DNA from: Pseudomonadota bacterium
GTDB taxonomy: Bacteria; Pseudomonadota; Gammaproteobacteria; Xanthomonadales; Rhodanobacteraceae
Direction of reading: 5' to 3'
DNA: 64,000 bases
Assembly: GCA_021827205.1 (NCBI GenBank)
Contig: JAKAWV010000003.1
Location: forward strand, 62,001-126,000
The notes under the pieces were generated by a model, which had not been told where the DNA came from, ran no database searches, and saw nothing but the letters and a program-made list of their open reading frames with translations. The first letter of the stretch is position 1; every line of letters starts with the position of its first letter. Position numbers and translations under genes: made by a program. Shown piece after piece: positions 41,809-51,097 of the stretch.

Positions 41809-44691
41809 TCAGCGCACGATCGCGCCTTCGCTGTCGATCACCTGCACCTCGCCGAGGTTCAGCGCGCGGATCGGCTGCTCGATCTTGCCCAGATCACCGA
41901 CCACGACCCAGGTGTAGTGCGCCGGTCGCACCACCGCGCGCGCAGCGGCCTGCACCTGCGCATCGTCGAGCGCCTCGATGCGCGTGCGCAGTTGTTGCAC
42001 GTAGTCATCCGGGCGCCCGTATTGCACGATGCCCTCGACCGCAGCCAGCACCGCGCGCGCGCTTTCGTAGGTGCCGGGCAGCTTGCGCACTTCACTCTGC
42101 TTGACCTTGGCGATTTCCTCGCGGCTGGGCGGCTGGGCGCCGACCAGCGCCTGCGACTCGCGCAGGATCTCGGCCACCGACTCGGCGGTCTTGTCGGTCT
42201 GCACCGGTGCGTAGGCCAGGAACGGACGCTGGCCTTGCGCGTCGCGCAACAGCGTTCCGGCGCCGTAGGCCCAGTGCTTGTCCTCGCGCAGATTCATGTT
42301 CAGGCGCGAGGTGAAGCTGCCGCCGAACACCTCGTTCATGGCGCGAATCGCGAGGTAATCGGGGCTGGCGGTGGGCGGCGCCAGCAGGCCGGCGAGAATC
42401 AGCGACTGCGGCGCGCCGGGGCGATCCATCAGCAGCACGCGCACGCGCGGCGCGGCGGCCACCTCCGGCACGCTGACCTGCAGACGCGACGTGGCCGGTG
42501 CCTGCCAGTGGCCGAACGCGGCTTCGAGCTGCGGCAGGATCTCGGCCAGGGTGGTGTCGCCGGCGATCAGGATCTGCGCGTTGTCCGGGCGCACCACGGC
42601 GTCGTGATACGCGCGCAAGTCCGCGGCGCTGAGCACCTGCACCGCAGCTTCGCTGCCGGTGCCGCTGAAGGGGATGGCGTAGGGATGCCCCTTGCCGTAT
42701 AGCAGCGGCGGCATGATGCGCAACGCCAGCCCGGTCGGCTGTGCTTTTTCCTGCGCGATGCCGGCCAACCACTGCTGGCGCACGCGCTCGATGTCGGCGG
42801 CGCGGAAGGCGGGCTGCTGCACCACCTCGGCCAGTAGCGCCAGGGAGGGCTGCAACTGGTCCTTCAGCGCCGACAGATAAGCCGAGGAGCCATCCAGGCT
42901 GGCGCCGGCACCGAGCTCCGCGCCCAGTTGTTCGAGGCGCCGCGCGATGGCGATCGAATCCAGCGTGGCGGTGCCCTCGTCGAGCATGGCCATGGTGAAA
43001 CTGGCGCGGCCAGGCTTGGCCGCTGCCGGATCGCTGGCGTAGCCGCCGCGGAACATCAGCTCGACATTGACCACGGGCACCGCGTGGCGCGCGGCCAACA
43101 CCACGGCAATGCCGTTGCTGAGCGTGGCGCGCTGCAGGGCAGGGAAGTCCAGATTGGGGAAGCGCGCGACCCCGGGCACGCCGGATTTGCGCGCGACGCT
43201 GCTGGCCACGACGCTCCAGTGCGCCGCGGCATCGGCCTTGGGCGCCGGCGCGCCGGCCGCTGCCGACAGGCCTGTTTGCAGTCGCGCGTAAGCGGCATCG
43301 TTGGCGGCGACGTCACTGCCCGGCTCGACCACCAGGGTGAAATCGCCCTGCCCCAACCAGCGCTGCGCCGCGGTGCGCACGCTCTGCGGCGTGGCCGCAT
43401 GCATCACCGCGAAATCCTCGACGTAGGCCACCGGGTTGTTGCGGTACACCTGACCCTCGGCCAGCACCGTGGCCTTGCCGCCGAAGCCGCCGACTTTCTC
43501 GATGCCGCGGATGAAATCGGCACGCGCCGCGGTGCGTGCGCGCGCCAGTTCGTCGGCATCGGGGCCCGTGGCGAGAAACTTGCGCAGCTCGTCATCCAGC
43601 GCGGTCTCGACCTTGGCCGGGTCGACGCCCTTGCGCACGCTGACTTGCAGCATGACCATCGAGGCCAGCTCGAACGGCATCACCGACATGTTCACGCTGT
43701 CGGCGAGCTGGTTCTGGTACACCAGCCGCTGATACAGGCGCGAGGTCTTGCCGCCGCCCAGCACAGTGGTCGCAAGAGCGATCTGCGTGGCGTCGGCGTC
43801 AGTCAGACCGGGCGCGTTCCACTCGCGGTAGATGCGCGTCTGCGGCACCTTGTCGGGCATGTTCGCGCGCGTGGCTTCGGTGCGTGCCGCGGTCCACGGC
43901 CGCGGACGGCTCAGGCGCGGACCGGGGCCGATATCTCCGAAATAGCGCAGCACTTTTTCGCGCGCCTGCTCGGGAGTGATGTCGCCGGCCAGCACTACGG
44001 TGGCGTTGGCCGCGCCGTAGTACTCGCGAAACCAGTTCTTGACGTCATCCAGCGCGGCGGCGTTGAGATCGGTCATCGAGCCGATGGTGGTGTGGTGATA
44101 GGGGTGATTGGCCGGGAAGGCATTGGCCTGCAGCACGGTGAACACACGGCCGTAGGGCTGGTTCTCGCCCTGGCGCTTCTCGTTTTGCACCACGCCGCGT
44201 TGCTCGTCGAGCTGTGCCTGTCCGATCGCGCCCAGCAGATGACCCATGCGATCGGATTCCATCCACAGCGCCATGTCCACCGCGGTGCTCGGCACGGTCT
44301 GGAAGTAATTGGTGCGATCCAGCCAGGTGGTGCCGTTCTGGTCGGTGGCGCCGGCCAGCTCGAACGGACGGAAGTATTCGTCGTTGTGATTCTCGGATCC
44401 CTGGAACATCAGATGCTCGAACAGGTGCGCGAAACCGCTGCGTGTAGCCGGTTCGTTCTTGGAGCCGACGTGGTACCACACGCTCACCGCCACCACCGGC
44501 GCCTTGTGGTCCTCGTGCACGACCAGGGTCAGGCCATTGGGCAGCACGTAGCGCGTGTAGGAGAGGCTTGGCACTCCGGCGTGGACGGGCGTCACGGCGG
44601 CGGCGTGGTGGTCGCGTTCGGTCTGGGCGTGGGCGTGACCGACTCCGCCCAGCAGCAGGGCGACGACGAGCAGTCGATGAAGGCGAAGCAT
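41809..44691 (-). CDS. M16 family zinc protease (pitrilysin-like, two-domain)
   Basis: A 960-residue secreted peptidase with signal peptide (MLRLHRLLVVALLLGGVGHAHA). The active half has the inverted zinc motif HLFEH (His89, Glu92, His93) and a downstream Glu in the NEKRQGENQPYGRV region. The second half (from about residue 490) repeats the fold without a zinc motif, as usual for fused M16 proteins. It degrades peptides in the periplasm. Single gene, divergent from the SDR at 44905. Confidence 0.95.
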   Translation of the reverse strand: MLRLHRLLVVALLLGGVGHAHAQTERDHHAAAVTPVHAGVPSLSYTRYVLPNGLTLVVHEDHKAPVVAVSVWYHVGSKNEPATRSGFAHLFEHLMFQGSENHNDEYFRPFELAGATDQNGTTWLDRTNYFQTVPSTAVDMALWMESDRMGHLLGAIGQAQLDEQRGVVQNEKRQGENQPYGRVFTVLQANAFPANHPYHHTTIGSMTDLNAAALDDVKNWFREYYGAANATVVLAGDITPEQAREKVLRYFGDIGPGPRLSRPRPWTAARTEATRANMPDKVPQTRIYREWNAPGLTDADATQIALATTVLGGGKTSRLYQRLVYQNQLADSVNMSVMPFELASMVMLQVSVRKGVDPAKVETALDDELRKFLATGPDADELARARTAARADFIRGIEKVGGFGGKATVLAEGQVYRNNPVAYVEDFAVMHAATPQSVRTAAQRWLGQGDFTLVVEPGSDVAANDAAYARLQTGLSAAAGAPAPKADAAAHWSVVASSVARKSGVPGVARFPNLDFPALQRATLSNGIAVVLAARHAVPVVNVELMFRGGYASDPAAAKPGRASFTMAMLDEGTATLDSIAIARRLEQLGAELGAGASLDGSSAYLSALKDQLQPSLALLAEVVQQPAFRAADIERVRQQWLAGIAQEKAQPTGLALRIMPPLLYGKGHPYAIPFSGTGSEAAVQVLSAADLRAYHDAVVRPDNAQILIAGDTTLAEILPQLEAAFGHWQAPATSRLQVSVPEVAAAPRVRVLLMDRPGAPQSLILAGLLAPPTASPDYLAIRAMNEVFGGSFTSRLNMNLREDKHWAYGAGTLLRDAQGQRPFLAYAPVQTDKTAESVAEILRESQALVGAQPPSREEIAKVKQSEVRKLPGTYESARAVLAAVEGIVQYGRPDDYVQQLRTRIEALDDAQVQAAARAVVRPAHYTWVVVGDLGKIEQPIRALNLGEVQVIDSEGAIVR

Positions 44692-44904
44692 GCATTTCTC
44701 CTGACAAGGCCGCGGCGGCGCCGCGCAGATGACGGCGCGCATTTCCCCTGCGCCGCGCGCCGGTGAACACCATGCCCGCGCACGCTACGGCGCTGCATGT
44801 GCCACAGGATGGGTGCCGGAAGTCGGGGTACGCGCGGAGCCCGCGCTCGCGCGTCCGCCGCCGCTGGCCTAGCATGGGCCGCATCCACCCACGAGGGCAC
44901 GTCG

Positions 44905-45600
44905 ATGCGCAGCGCACTGATCACCGGCGCCAATCGCGGCCTCGGCCTTGAGTTCACCACCCAGTTGCTGGATGCCGGCTGGCAGGTGACCGCGTGCTGC
45001 CGCGCGCCGCAGCAGGCGCAGGAACTGCACGCGCTGGCCGCGCGCCACGCCGGGCGCATCGAGGTACAGGCGCTGGCGGTGGATGATGCCGTGGCGTTGG
45101 CTGATCTGCGTGCGCGCCTGGGCGCGTTGCGGCATCTCGATTTGCTGATCAACAACGCCGGCGTGCTGGTGTCGGGCGAGCGCTTCGGCAATGTGCGCAG
45201 CGACGATCTGGCGCGCAGCTTCGCCATCAACGCCAGCGCGCCGCTGCTGTTGACCCAGGCGCTGGCGCCGCTGCTGGAGCATGCGCACGCGGCCAAGGTG
45301 CTGTGCATCAGCTCGCAGTTGGGCTCGATCGCGCAGGCCAGCACGTTTCGCACGGTCAGCTACGCGATGAGCAAGGCCGCGCTGGGCATGGCGGCGCGGC
45401 GCCTGGCCGCGGAACTGGGACCGCGCGGCATTACCGTGCTGGTGATGCATCCCGGCTGGGTGCGCACCGATATGGGCGGCGCCAGCGCGCCACTGCTGCC
45501 GCAGGCCGCCGTGACCGGCATGCTCGCGGTGCTGGCGCGCGCCACGCCGGCGCAGGGTGGACACTTTTACGCTTACGACGGCACCGAACTGCCGTGGTGA
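44905..45600 (+). CDS. Short-chain dehydrogenase/reductase
   Basis: A 231-residue SDR with the cofactor site ALITGANRGLGLEFTTQLL, NNAG (LDLLINNAGVLVSGERFG), and the catalytic Ser and Tyr-x-x-x-Lys in CISSQLGSIAQ and VSYAMSKAALGMAARRLA. The C-terminus ends in a short segment GGHFYAYDGTELPW. It resembles the sniffer/csgA-type carbonyl reductases. The substrate is unknown. The long N-terminal extension of the open frame is unlikely to be translated. Confidence 0.9.
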   Translation: MRSALITGANRGLGLEFTTQLLDAGWQVTACCRAPQQAQELHALAARHAGRIEVQALAVDDAVALADLRARLGALRHLDLLINNAGVLVSGERFGNVRSDDLARSFAINASAPLLLTQALAPLLEHAHAAKVLCISSQLGSIAQASTFRTVSYAMSKAALGMAARRLAAELGPRGITVLVMHPGWVRTDMGGASAPLLPQAAVTGMLAVLARATPAQGGHFYAYDGTELPW

Positions 45601-45843
45601 GCGCGCGCTGCAGGCGCGGGGCATTGGGCGTGCGATCACGCGGGCTTGACGATACGCAGGCGGGCTCAGGCCATGCGCAACCCGGGTCACCGCCGAGCAG
45701 ACGCCGCTGGGTGGGCGTTGCAGCCAGCGCTGAGGATCGCGCCGCATAGCCAATCAATGCCACCGCGCTGATTGAAAAGCGCTCGGCCCAAAGCATTTGC
45801 GCCTGCTAGCATCGCGCCTCCACTTGCTGCCGCGCGCGTCGCC

Positions 45844-47376
45844 ATGAGTCCAGTTCCCAAGCCCGTGCTGTTGCTGATTCTGGATGGCTGGGGCGCGCGC
45901 GAAGAGCGCACCGACAACGCCATCGCCTTGGCGCATACGCCGCACTGGGATGCGCTACTGGCGCAGCATGCGCACACGCTGATCGACACCCACGGTCTCG
46001 CAGTGGGCCTGCCCGCGGGGCAGATGGGCAACTCCGAGGTCGGGCACATGAACATCGGTGCCGGGCGCGTGGTGTACCAGGATCTGACGCGCATCGATCG
46101 CGCCATCGGCGACGGCAGCTTCGCGCGCAATCCGGCGCTGTTGCAGGCTTGCGCCGCGGCCAAGGCCGGCAGCGGCACGTTGCACGTGCTCGGCTTGCTC
46201 AGTCCGGGTGGTGTGCACAGCCACGAGGAACACCTCTTCGCCATGCTGCGTCTGGCGCATGCGCAGGGCGTGGCGCACATCGTCATGCACGCATTTCTGG
46301 ATGGTCGCGATACGCCGCCGCGCAGCGCGCGACCGTCGCTGCAAAAACTGCAGGCGCTGTGCGATGCCACCCCCGGCGCGTGCATCGGCAGCGTCGGCGG
46401 GCGCTACTGGGCGATGGACCGCGACCAGCGCTGGGAGCGCGTGCAGCGCGCCTGGCAAGCCATCGTCGCCACCGAGGGCGCGCATGCCGACAGCGCGTTG
46501 GTTGCGCTCGATCAGGCCTGGGCGCGCGGCGAGAACGACGAGTTCGTGGCGCCCACGGTCATCGGCGCCGCGCCCGGCGTGGGTGACGGCGACGCGGTGG
46601 TGTTCATGAACTACCGCGCCGACCGCGCGCGCCAGATCAGCCGTGCCTTCGTCGACCCTGCCTTCAGCGGCTTCACCATCGCCGCGCGGCCAAAGCTCGC
46701 CGCCTTCGTCACCCTCACCGAGTACGCGCAGGATCTGCCGGTGAGCGCGGTGGCCTATGCGCCGGACGATTTGCGCGACGGTCTTGGCGAAACACTGGCC
46801 AGGCAGGGCCTGACGCAACTGCGTATCGCCGAGACGGAAAAATACGCGCACGTGACGTTTTTCTTCTCCGGCGGCCGCGAGCAGCCCTACCCCGGCGAGT
46901 CGCGCATCCTGGTGCCCAGCCCCAAGGTGGCCACGTACGACTTGCAACCGGAAATGAGCCTGCCGGAACTGACCGATAAACTGCTGCAGGCGATCGTCGG
47001 CGGGCAGTTCGATTTCATCGTGTGCAACATCGCCAACGGCGACATGGTCGGGCACAGCGGCAAGCTGGACGCCGCGATACACGCCGCCGAGGCTGTCGAC
47101 GTGGCGCTGGGGCGCATCGTTCCCGCCATCGAGCAAGCCCACGGCGCGCTGCTGATCAGCGCCGATCATGGCAACCTCGAACAGATGCGCGATGCGCACG
47201 GCCAGCCGCATACCCAGCATACCGTCGGCCCGGTGCCGCTGGTTTACGTCGGTGAGTCGCGCTACACGTTGCGCCACGGCGCGTTGTGCGATCTGGCGCC
47301 CACCGTGCTGGCGCTGCTGCGTCTGCCGCAACCGACGGCCATGACCGGCCACAGTCTGCTGGCGTTCGCCGACTGA
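45844..47376 (+). CDS. gpmI: Cofactor-independent phosphoglycerate mutase
   Basis: A 510-residue glycolytic enzyme that interconverts 3- and 2-phosphoglycerate with two Mn ions. VLLLILDGWG (metal-binding Asp), the phosphoserine site GQMGNSEVGHMNIGAGR (Ser64), HAFLDGRDTPP, VVFMNYRADRARQISRAF and the C-terminal LLISADHGNLEQM and HTQHTVGPVPLVYV are all intact. The upstream 24 in-frame codons are not conserved. 243 bp of apparently empty DNA precede it. Confidence 0.97.
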   Translation: MSPVPKPVLLLILDGWGAREERTDNAIALAHTPHWDALLAQHAHTLIDTHGLAVGLPAGQMGNSEVGHMNIGAGRVVYQDLTRIDRAIGDGSFARNPALLQACAAAKAGSGTLHVLGLLSPGGVHSHEEHLFAMLRLAHAQGVAHIVMHAFLDGRDTPPRSARPSLQKLQALCDATPGACIGSVGGRYWAMDRDQRWERVQRAWQAIVATEGAHADSALVALDQAWARGENDEFVAPTVIGAAPGVGDGDAVVFMNYRADRARQISRAFVDPAFSGFTIAARPKLAAFVTLTEYAQDLPVSAVAYAPDDLRDGLGETLARQGLTQLRIAETEKYAHVTFFFSGGREQPYPGESRILVPSPKVATYDLQPEMSLPELTDKLLQAIVGGQFDFIVCNIANGDMVGHSGKLDAAIHAAEAVDVALGRIVPAIEQAHGALLISADHGNLEQMRDAHGQPHTQHTVGPVPLVYVGESRYTLRHGALCDLAPTVLALLRLPQPTAMTGHSLLAFAD

Positions 47377-47492
47377 AATCCGGTAGTGCCTGCCTGCGGC
47401 GCAGCATGCGCAAGCGTACGGATTGCAGTACCGTGGCGGCCCCGGCCGCGACCGACGCGCCGACAGAACAACCCACGCACAAGGAGCCCCGC

Positions 47493-49367
47493 ATGCTTCG
47501 CACCCGCACCCTGGCCATTGCCGTCGGCCTCGCCCTGGCCCTCAGCGCCGGCGCCGCACAGGCCTCTCCCTTCAGCAAGATCTTCGTGTTCGGCGACAGC
47601 CTCAGCGACGATGGCAACCTGTCGCTGGCGATGTCGGGCGGCACCGTACAGAACAGCTTCACCACCAATCCCGGTCAGGTCACCCTGCAGGATGTCGCCC
47701 AGTACTACGGCTACGACCTGACGCCTTCGCTGCTGGGGGGCACCGACTTCGCCTGGGGTGGTGCCGGCCTGCTGCACAACTCACCCGGCACGCCGAGCAC
47801 GGTGCCGCTGCTGACCGCGCAGTTGCAGCAATACCTCACCGCCAGCGGCGGCAAGGCCGATCCCACCGCGCTGTATTCGGTGTGGGGCGGCGCCAACGAC
47901 ATTTTCTACAACGCCTACGTCGCCGGCATCGGCGGACAAACCGCGCAACAGGCGCAGCTCAACATCATCGCCGCGGCGCAGACCGAAGGTGGCATGCTGG
48001 CCACGCTGAAAGGCGCCGGCGCGCAGTACGTGCTGCTGTTCAATCTGCCCAACATCGGCGCCACGCCCGCGGCGGCGGCGCAGGGTCCGGCGGCGCAGCA
48101 GGCGCTGACCGGGCTGACGCTGACTTTCAACAACACGCTCGACCAGGCCATCAATCAGGTCAATCCGGGCATCAACATCATTCCGGTGAACGTCTACGGC
48201 GTGTTCAACGAGGTGCTGGCCAACCCGTCGCTGTATGGCTTCAGCAACGTCACCACGCCCGCCTGCGGCCTCACCGCCAGCGCCGTGCAATGCGGCCCGG
48301 CCGGTTCCGGAGCGCCCTATACCTACGCGCCGGGCACGCAGAACACGTATCTGTTCGCCGATGGCGTGCATCCGACTACCGCCGGCTACGCACTGTTGGG
48401 GCAGTATGTCGAGTCGATCATCAACGCCCCGGCGCAGATGTCGCTGCTGCCCCAGGCGCCGCTGGCAGCCTACGCCGCGCACCAGCGCGCGCTGCGCGAT
48501 GAAATGCTGGTCGACAGCCTCGGCGAGGCGCGCAAGGGTGTGCATTTCTTCGCCAATTTCGATTACGGCCACCAGACCTACGACGCCACCGCCAACACCG
48601 CGCGCAGCACCAGCAACAATGATGTGCTGACCATCGGCGCCAACGCCGCGGCCAACCGGAATTTCTCGGTGGGCATGGCCATCGGCGCGGCCCAGCTCAA
48701 CACCGGCGGCGTCGGCGCGGTCAACTTCAAGACCCAGGATCTGTTGTTCAGCGGATTCGCGAATGCGCGCTTTGGCGCGGCCTACCTGAGTGGCGACGCC
48801 AGCGTCGGTCAGTTGTCGTATACCAACATCACGCGCTACATCCCGCTGGGTCCGGCGCTGCGCGTGGAAAACGCCAAGACCAGCGGTTCGCAGCTGGCGG
48901 GCACGTTGGAAGGCGGCTACTGGTTTGATTGGGGCAATATGCGCACCGGGCCGTTCGCGCAACTGGGCTATCAGCGCATCAACGTCGGTCAATTCAACGA
49001 AAGCAGCGGCGATGCCAGCGCGATGTGGTTCGGCAAACAGGTGCTCAAGTCCGCCACGGCGGAGTTGGGCTGGCAACTGACCGGCCGCACCGCGTTGGGC
49101 GGTGTGCCGCTGCAACCGTTCGCGCGCGTGTCCTACGAGCACGATTCGGATGCGCAGACCCAACTGGTGAGCGCGGGTCTGACCACCATGCCCGGCACCT
49201 TTGCCCTGCCCGGCTTCATCCCGGGCAAGAACTGGGTCAACGCCAGTCTGGGGCTGAGCGCGCACTTCTCGTCCAGCCTGACTGGCTTTGCCAGCTACAC
49301 CGGCATGTTTTCCAACAGCAGCCAGAAGCTCAACAGCATCGATCTGGGCGTGAGCATGACGTTCTGA
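47493..49367 (+). CDS. GDSL-type autotransporter esterase (EstA-like)
   Basis: A 624-residue type V secreted lipase/esterase. Signal peptide MLRTRTLAIAVGLALALSAG then the SGNH hydrolase domain: FVFGDSLSDDGN (Ser36 nucleophile), SVWGGANDIFYN (Asn block) and FADGVHPTTAGYA (Asp-x-x-His). From about residue 355 (RKGVHFFANFDYGHQTYDAT) the chain becomes an autotransporter beta-barrel ending with aromatic Phe (GVSMTF). ATG at 47493 follows AAGGAG. A strong bidirectional hairpin ends the transcript at 49403. Confidence 0.95.
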   Translation: MLRTRTLAIAVGLALALSAGAAQASPFSKIFVFGDSLSDDGNLSLAMSGGTVQNSFTTNPGQVTLQDVAQYYGYDLTPSLLGGTDFAWGGAGLLHNSPGTPSTVPLLTAQLQQYLTASGGKADPTALYSVWGGANDIFYNAYVAGIGGQTAQQAQLNIIAAAQTEGGMLATLKGAGAQYVLLFNLPNIGATPAAAAQGPAAQQALTGLTLTFNNTLDQAINQVNPGINIIPVNVYGVFNEVLANPSLYGFSNVTTPACGLTASAVQCGPAGSGAPYTYAPGTQNTYLFADGVHPTTAGYALLGQYVESIINAPAQMSLLPQAPLAAYAAHQRALRDEMLVDSLGEARKGVHFFANFDYGHQTYDATANTARSTSNNDVLTIGANAAANRNFSVGMAIGAAQLNTGGVGAVNFKTQDLLFSGFANARFGAAYLSGDASVGQLSYTNITRYIPLGPALRVENAKTSGSQLAGTLEGGYWFDWGNMRTGPFAQLGYQRINVGQFNESSGDASAMWFGKQVLKSATAELGWQLTGRTALGGVPLQPFARVSYEHDSDAQTQLVSAGLTTMPGTFALPGFIPGKNWVNASLGLSAHFSSSLTGFASYTGMFSNSSQKLNSIDLGVSMTF

Positions 49368-49402
49368 GTTCACCCGGCCGACGGCGGTGCGCGTCGGCCC
49401 AC

Positions 49403-49446
49403 GGCCCACGAAAAAGCCGTCTGCGCGGACGGCTTTTTCGTGGGCC
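49403..49446. terminator. Bidirectional intrinsic terminator
   Basis: A perfect 19-bp inverted repeat (49403-49421 and 49428-49446) with loop TGCGCG and A5/T5 runs inside the stem, so it can work on either strand. It sits exactly between the convergent esterase gene (+) and the YbaY-like lipoprotein gene (-). Confidence 0.9.
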
Positions 49447-49458
49447 GATTGACTGTGC

Positions 49459-50283
49459 TTACTTCCCGGCGCCGGCCCGCTTCAGCATCGACTCGGCGTC
49501 TGCATACAGGCCTCGCGCGTTGGACCCATCAAGCTGGGTCGTCGTGCCGTTTGCGCTGCGCTCGTGCAATACCAGGGTGCCCTCGGCATCCCAGCCGGCG
49601 CGCTCGACCAGATTGGGTTTCTGCCCGCGCGCGGCGCTGCGCGATTGCACCACGACCCATGGCTTGTCGTTGCGGTAGGCGATTTCGGTACTGGTGAAGC
49701 CCTTGTTGCCGGCGTCCTCGAGTTCGCGCACGAACACCACCTTGCCACCCGTATCGCGGAACACCTGCCAGCCGCGCGACATGCCGACTTTGCTCTGATC
49801 GCCTTGCGTGTACTTGAGCCCGCCGATGCGCGCCTTGAGTGCCTCGTAGCCGGCCAGCGCCTGCTCGCCGGCTGTCGGCAGCGGCTTCAGTTGCACGCTG
49901 ATCTGTGCGGCGTTGCCACGTGTCAGCACCGGGTACTGGATCGGGGTGACGTACTTGCGCTGCGTATCGCTCATGCTGGCGCTGAGCACGTACAGATCGC
50001 TGCCATTGATCGCACCGGCCGCGAACGGCAGGCTGAAATCAACGGGCAGCGCGGTGACGGTCTGCGACTTGCTGGTGACCACCACGTTGGGTTGTTTGCT
50101 GACATCCACCAGTTCGAGCTTGAGATCACCCTGGCCATCCAGCGCGGTGGTACCGAGCACGCTCACCGTGCCGTTGACCGCCGTGGGCGCGGCCGCGACC
50201 CTGGGCGTGGTGGACGAGGAGCCGCTGCAGCCAGCGGCAAGCAAGATAGCCGCGATCAGCAGCGGCAAGGCATAGCGACGCAT
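49459..50283 (-). CDS. YbaY-like lipoprotein
   Basis: A 274-residue lipoprotein: MRRYALPLLIAAILLAAGCS with lipobox LAAGC. Residues ~40-135 match the YbaY family (VNGTVSVLGTTALDGQGDLK, then VDVSKQPNVVVTSKSQTV and LPFAAGAINGSDLYVLSASM), a beta-sandwich of unknown function. The C-terminal half (GWQVFRDTGGKVVFVRELED onward) is extra relative to E. coli YbaY (~190 residues). It ends at the shared terminator. Confidence 0.85.
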   Translation of the reverse strand: MRRYALPLLIAAILLAAGCSGSSSTTPRVAAAPTAVNGTVSVLGTTALDGQGDLKLELVDVSKQPNVVVTSKSQTVTALPVDFSLPFAAGAINGSDLYVLSASMSDTQRKYVTPIQYPVLTRGNAAQISVQLKPLPTAGEQALAGYEALKARIGGLKYTQGDQSKVGMSRGWQVFRDTGGKVVFVRELEDAGNKGFTSTEIAYRNDKPWVVVQSRSAARGQKPNLVERAGWDAEGTLVLHERSANGTTTQLDGSNARGLYADAESMLKRAGAGK

Positions 50284-50416
50284 GGGAAACCTCTCTGGAC
50301 ATGGAAAAGGCCTGCCCGCGCTCGGCTTGCGGGGGCCACAAGTCGGTCACTATAGCGCCCCGCGCGCGTGCTTGAAAACAAACGAAATTTTGACATCGCG
50401 ATGCCGTGCGCGCGAC

Positions 50417-51025
50417 TCACGCGCCGCGCTTGCTGCCATCGATATCGACGAAGCGCAGGAACTCCAGGCGCGTGCTCGGGTTGTCGCGGAACGCGCCGCG
50501 CATGGTGCTGGTGATCATCGACACGCCGCGCTTGTGCACGCCGCGCGTGGTCATGCACTGGTGCTGCGCATCGACCACCACGGCCACGCCGCGCGGCGTC
50601 AGCACCGACTCGATGCAATCGGCGATTTCGGCGGTGAGTTTCTCCTGCACCTGGAAGCGCCGCGCGTAGGCATCGACCACACGCGCCAGCTTGGAGATGC
50701 CGACCACGCGCCCGTTGGGCAGGTATCCCACGTGGGCGCGACCGATGATCGGTGCCATGTGGTGTTCGCAGTGGCTCTCGAAGGCAATATCGCGCAGCAC
50801 GATCAGCTCGTCGTAGCCGGCGACTTCCTCGAAAGTACGCTCCAGATAAGCCTTGGGGTCTTCGGCGTAACCCGAGAACCAGTCGCCATAGGCCTTGACC
50901 ACGCGCTTGGGCGTATCCAGCAGGCCTTCGCGCGTGGGGTCTTCACCGGCCCAGCGCAACAATATGCGCACGGCCTCCTCGGCGCTGACGCGGGTGACAC
51001 CGTTGTGTTCGTCGTTGCCGTGCAT
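50417..51025 (-). CDS. folE: GTP cyclohydrolase I
   Basis: A 202-residue enzyme that turns GTP into dihydroneopterin triphosphate, the first step of folate synthesis. Zinc ligands Cys86 and His89 ([10 protein letters not shown]) and Cys157 ([16 protein letters not shown]) are present, as are [20 protein letters not shown] and the C-terminal TRLEFLRFV. It is of normal length. A pteridine-reductase-like SDR at 63052 could act in a connected pathway, though not in the same operon. Confidence 0.97.
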   Translation of the reverse strand: MHGNDEHNGVTRVSAEEAVRILLRWAGEDPTREGLLDTPKRVVKAYGDWFSGYAEDPKAYLERTFEEVAGYDELIVLRDIAFESHCEHHMAPIIGRAHVGYLPNGRVVGISKLARVVDAYARRFQVQEKLTAEIADCIESVLTPRGVAVVVDAQHQCMTTRGVHKRGVSMITSTMRGAFRDNPSTRLEFLRFVDIDGSKRGA

Positions 51026-51097
51026 GGGCTTGCTCCGCTGGCTTGAATCGAGAGTCTAAAGAGGTTGGGGTGATCACCACACGCGGTCGTCGCGCCC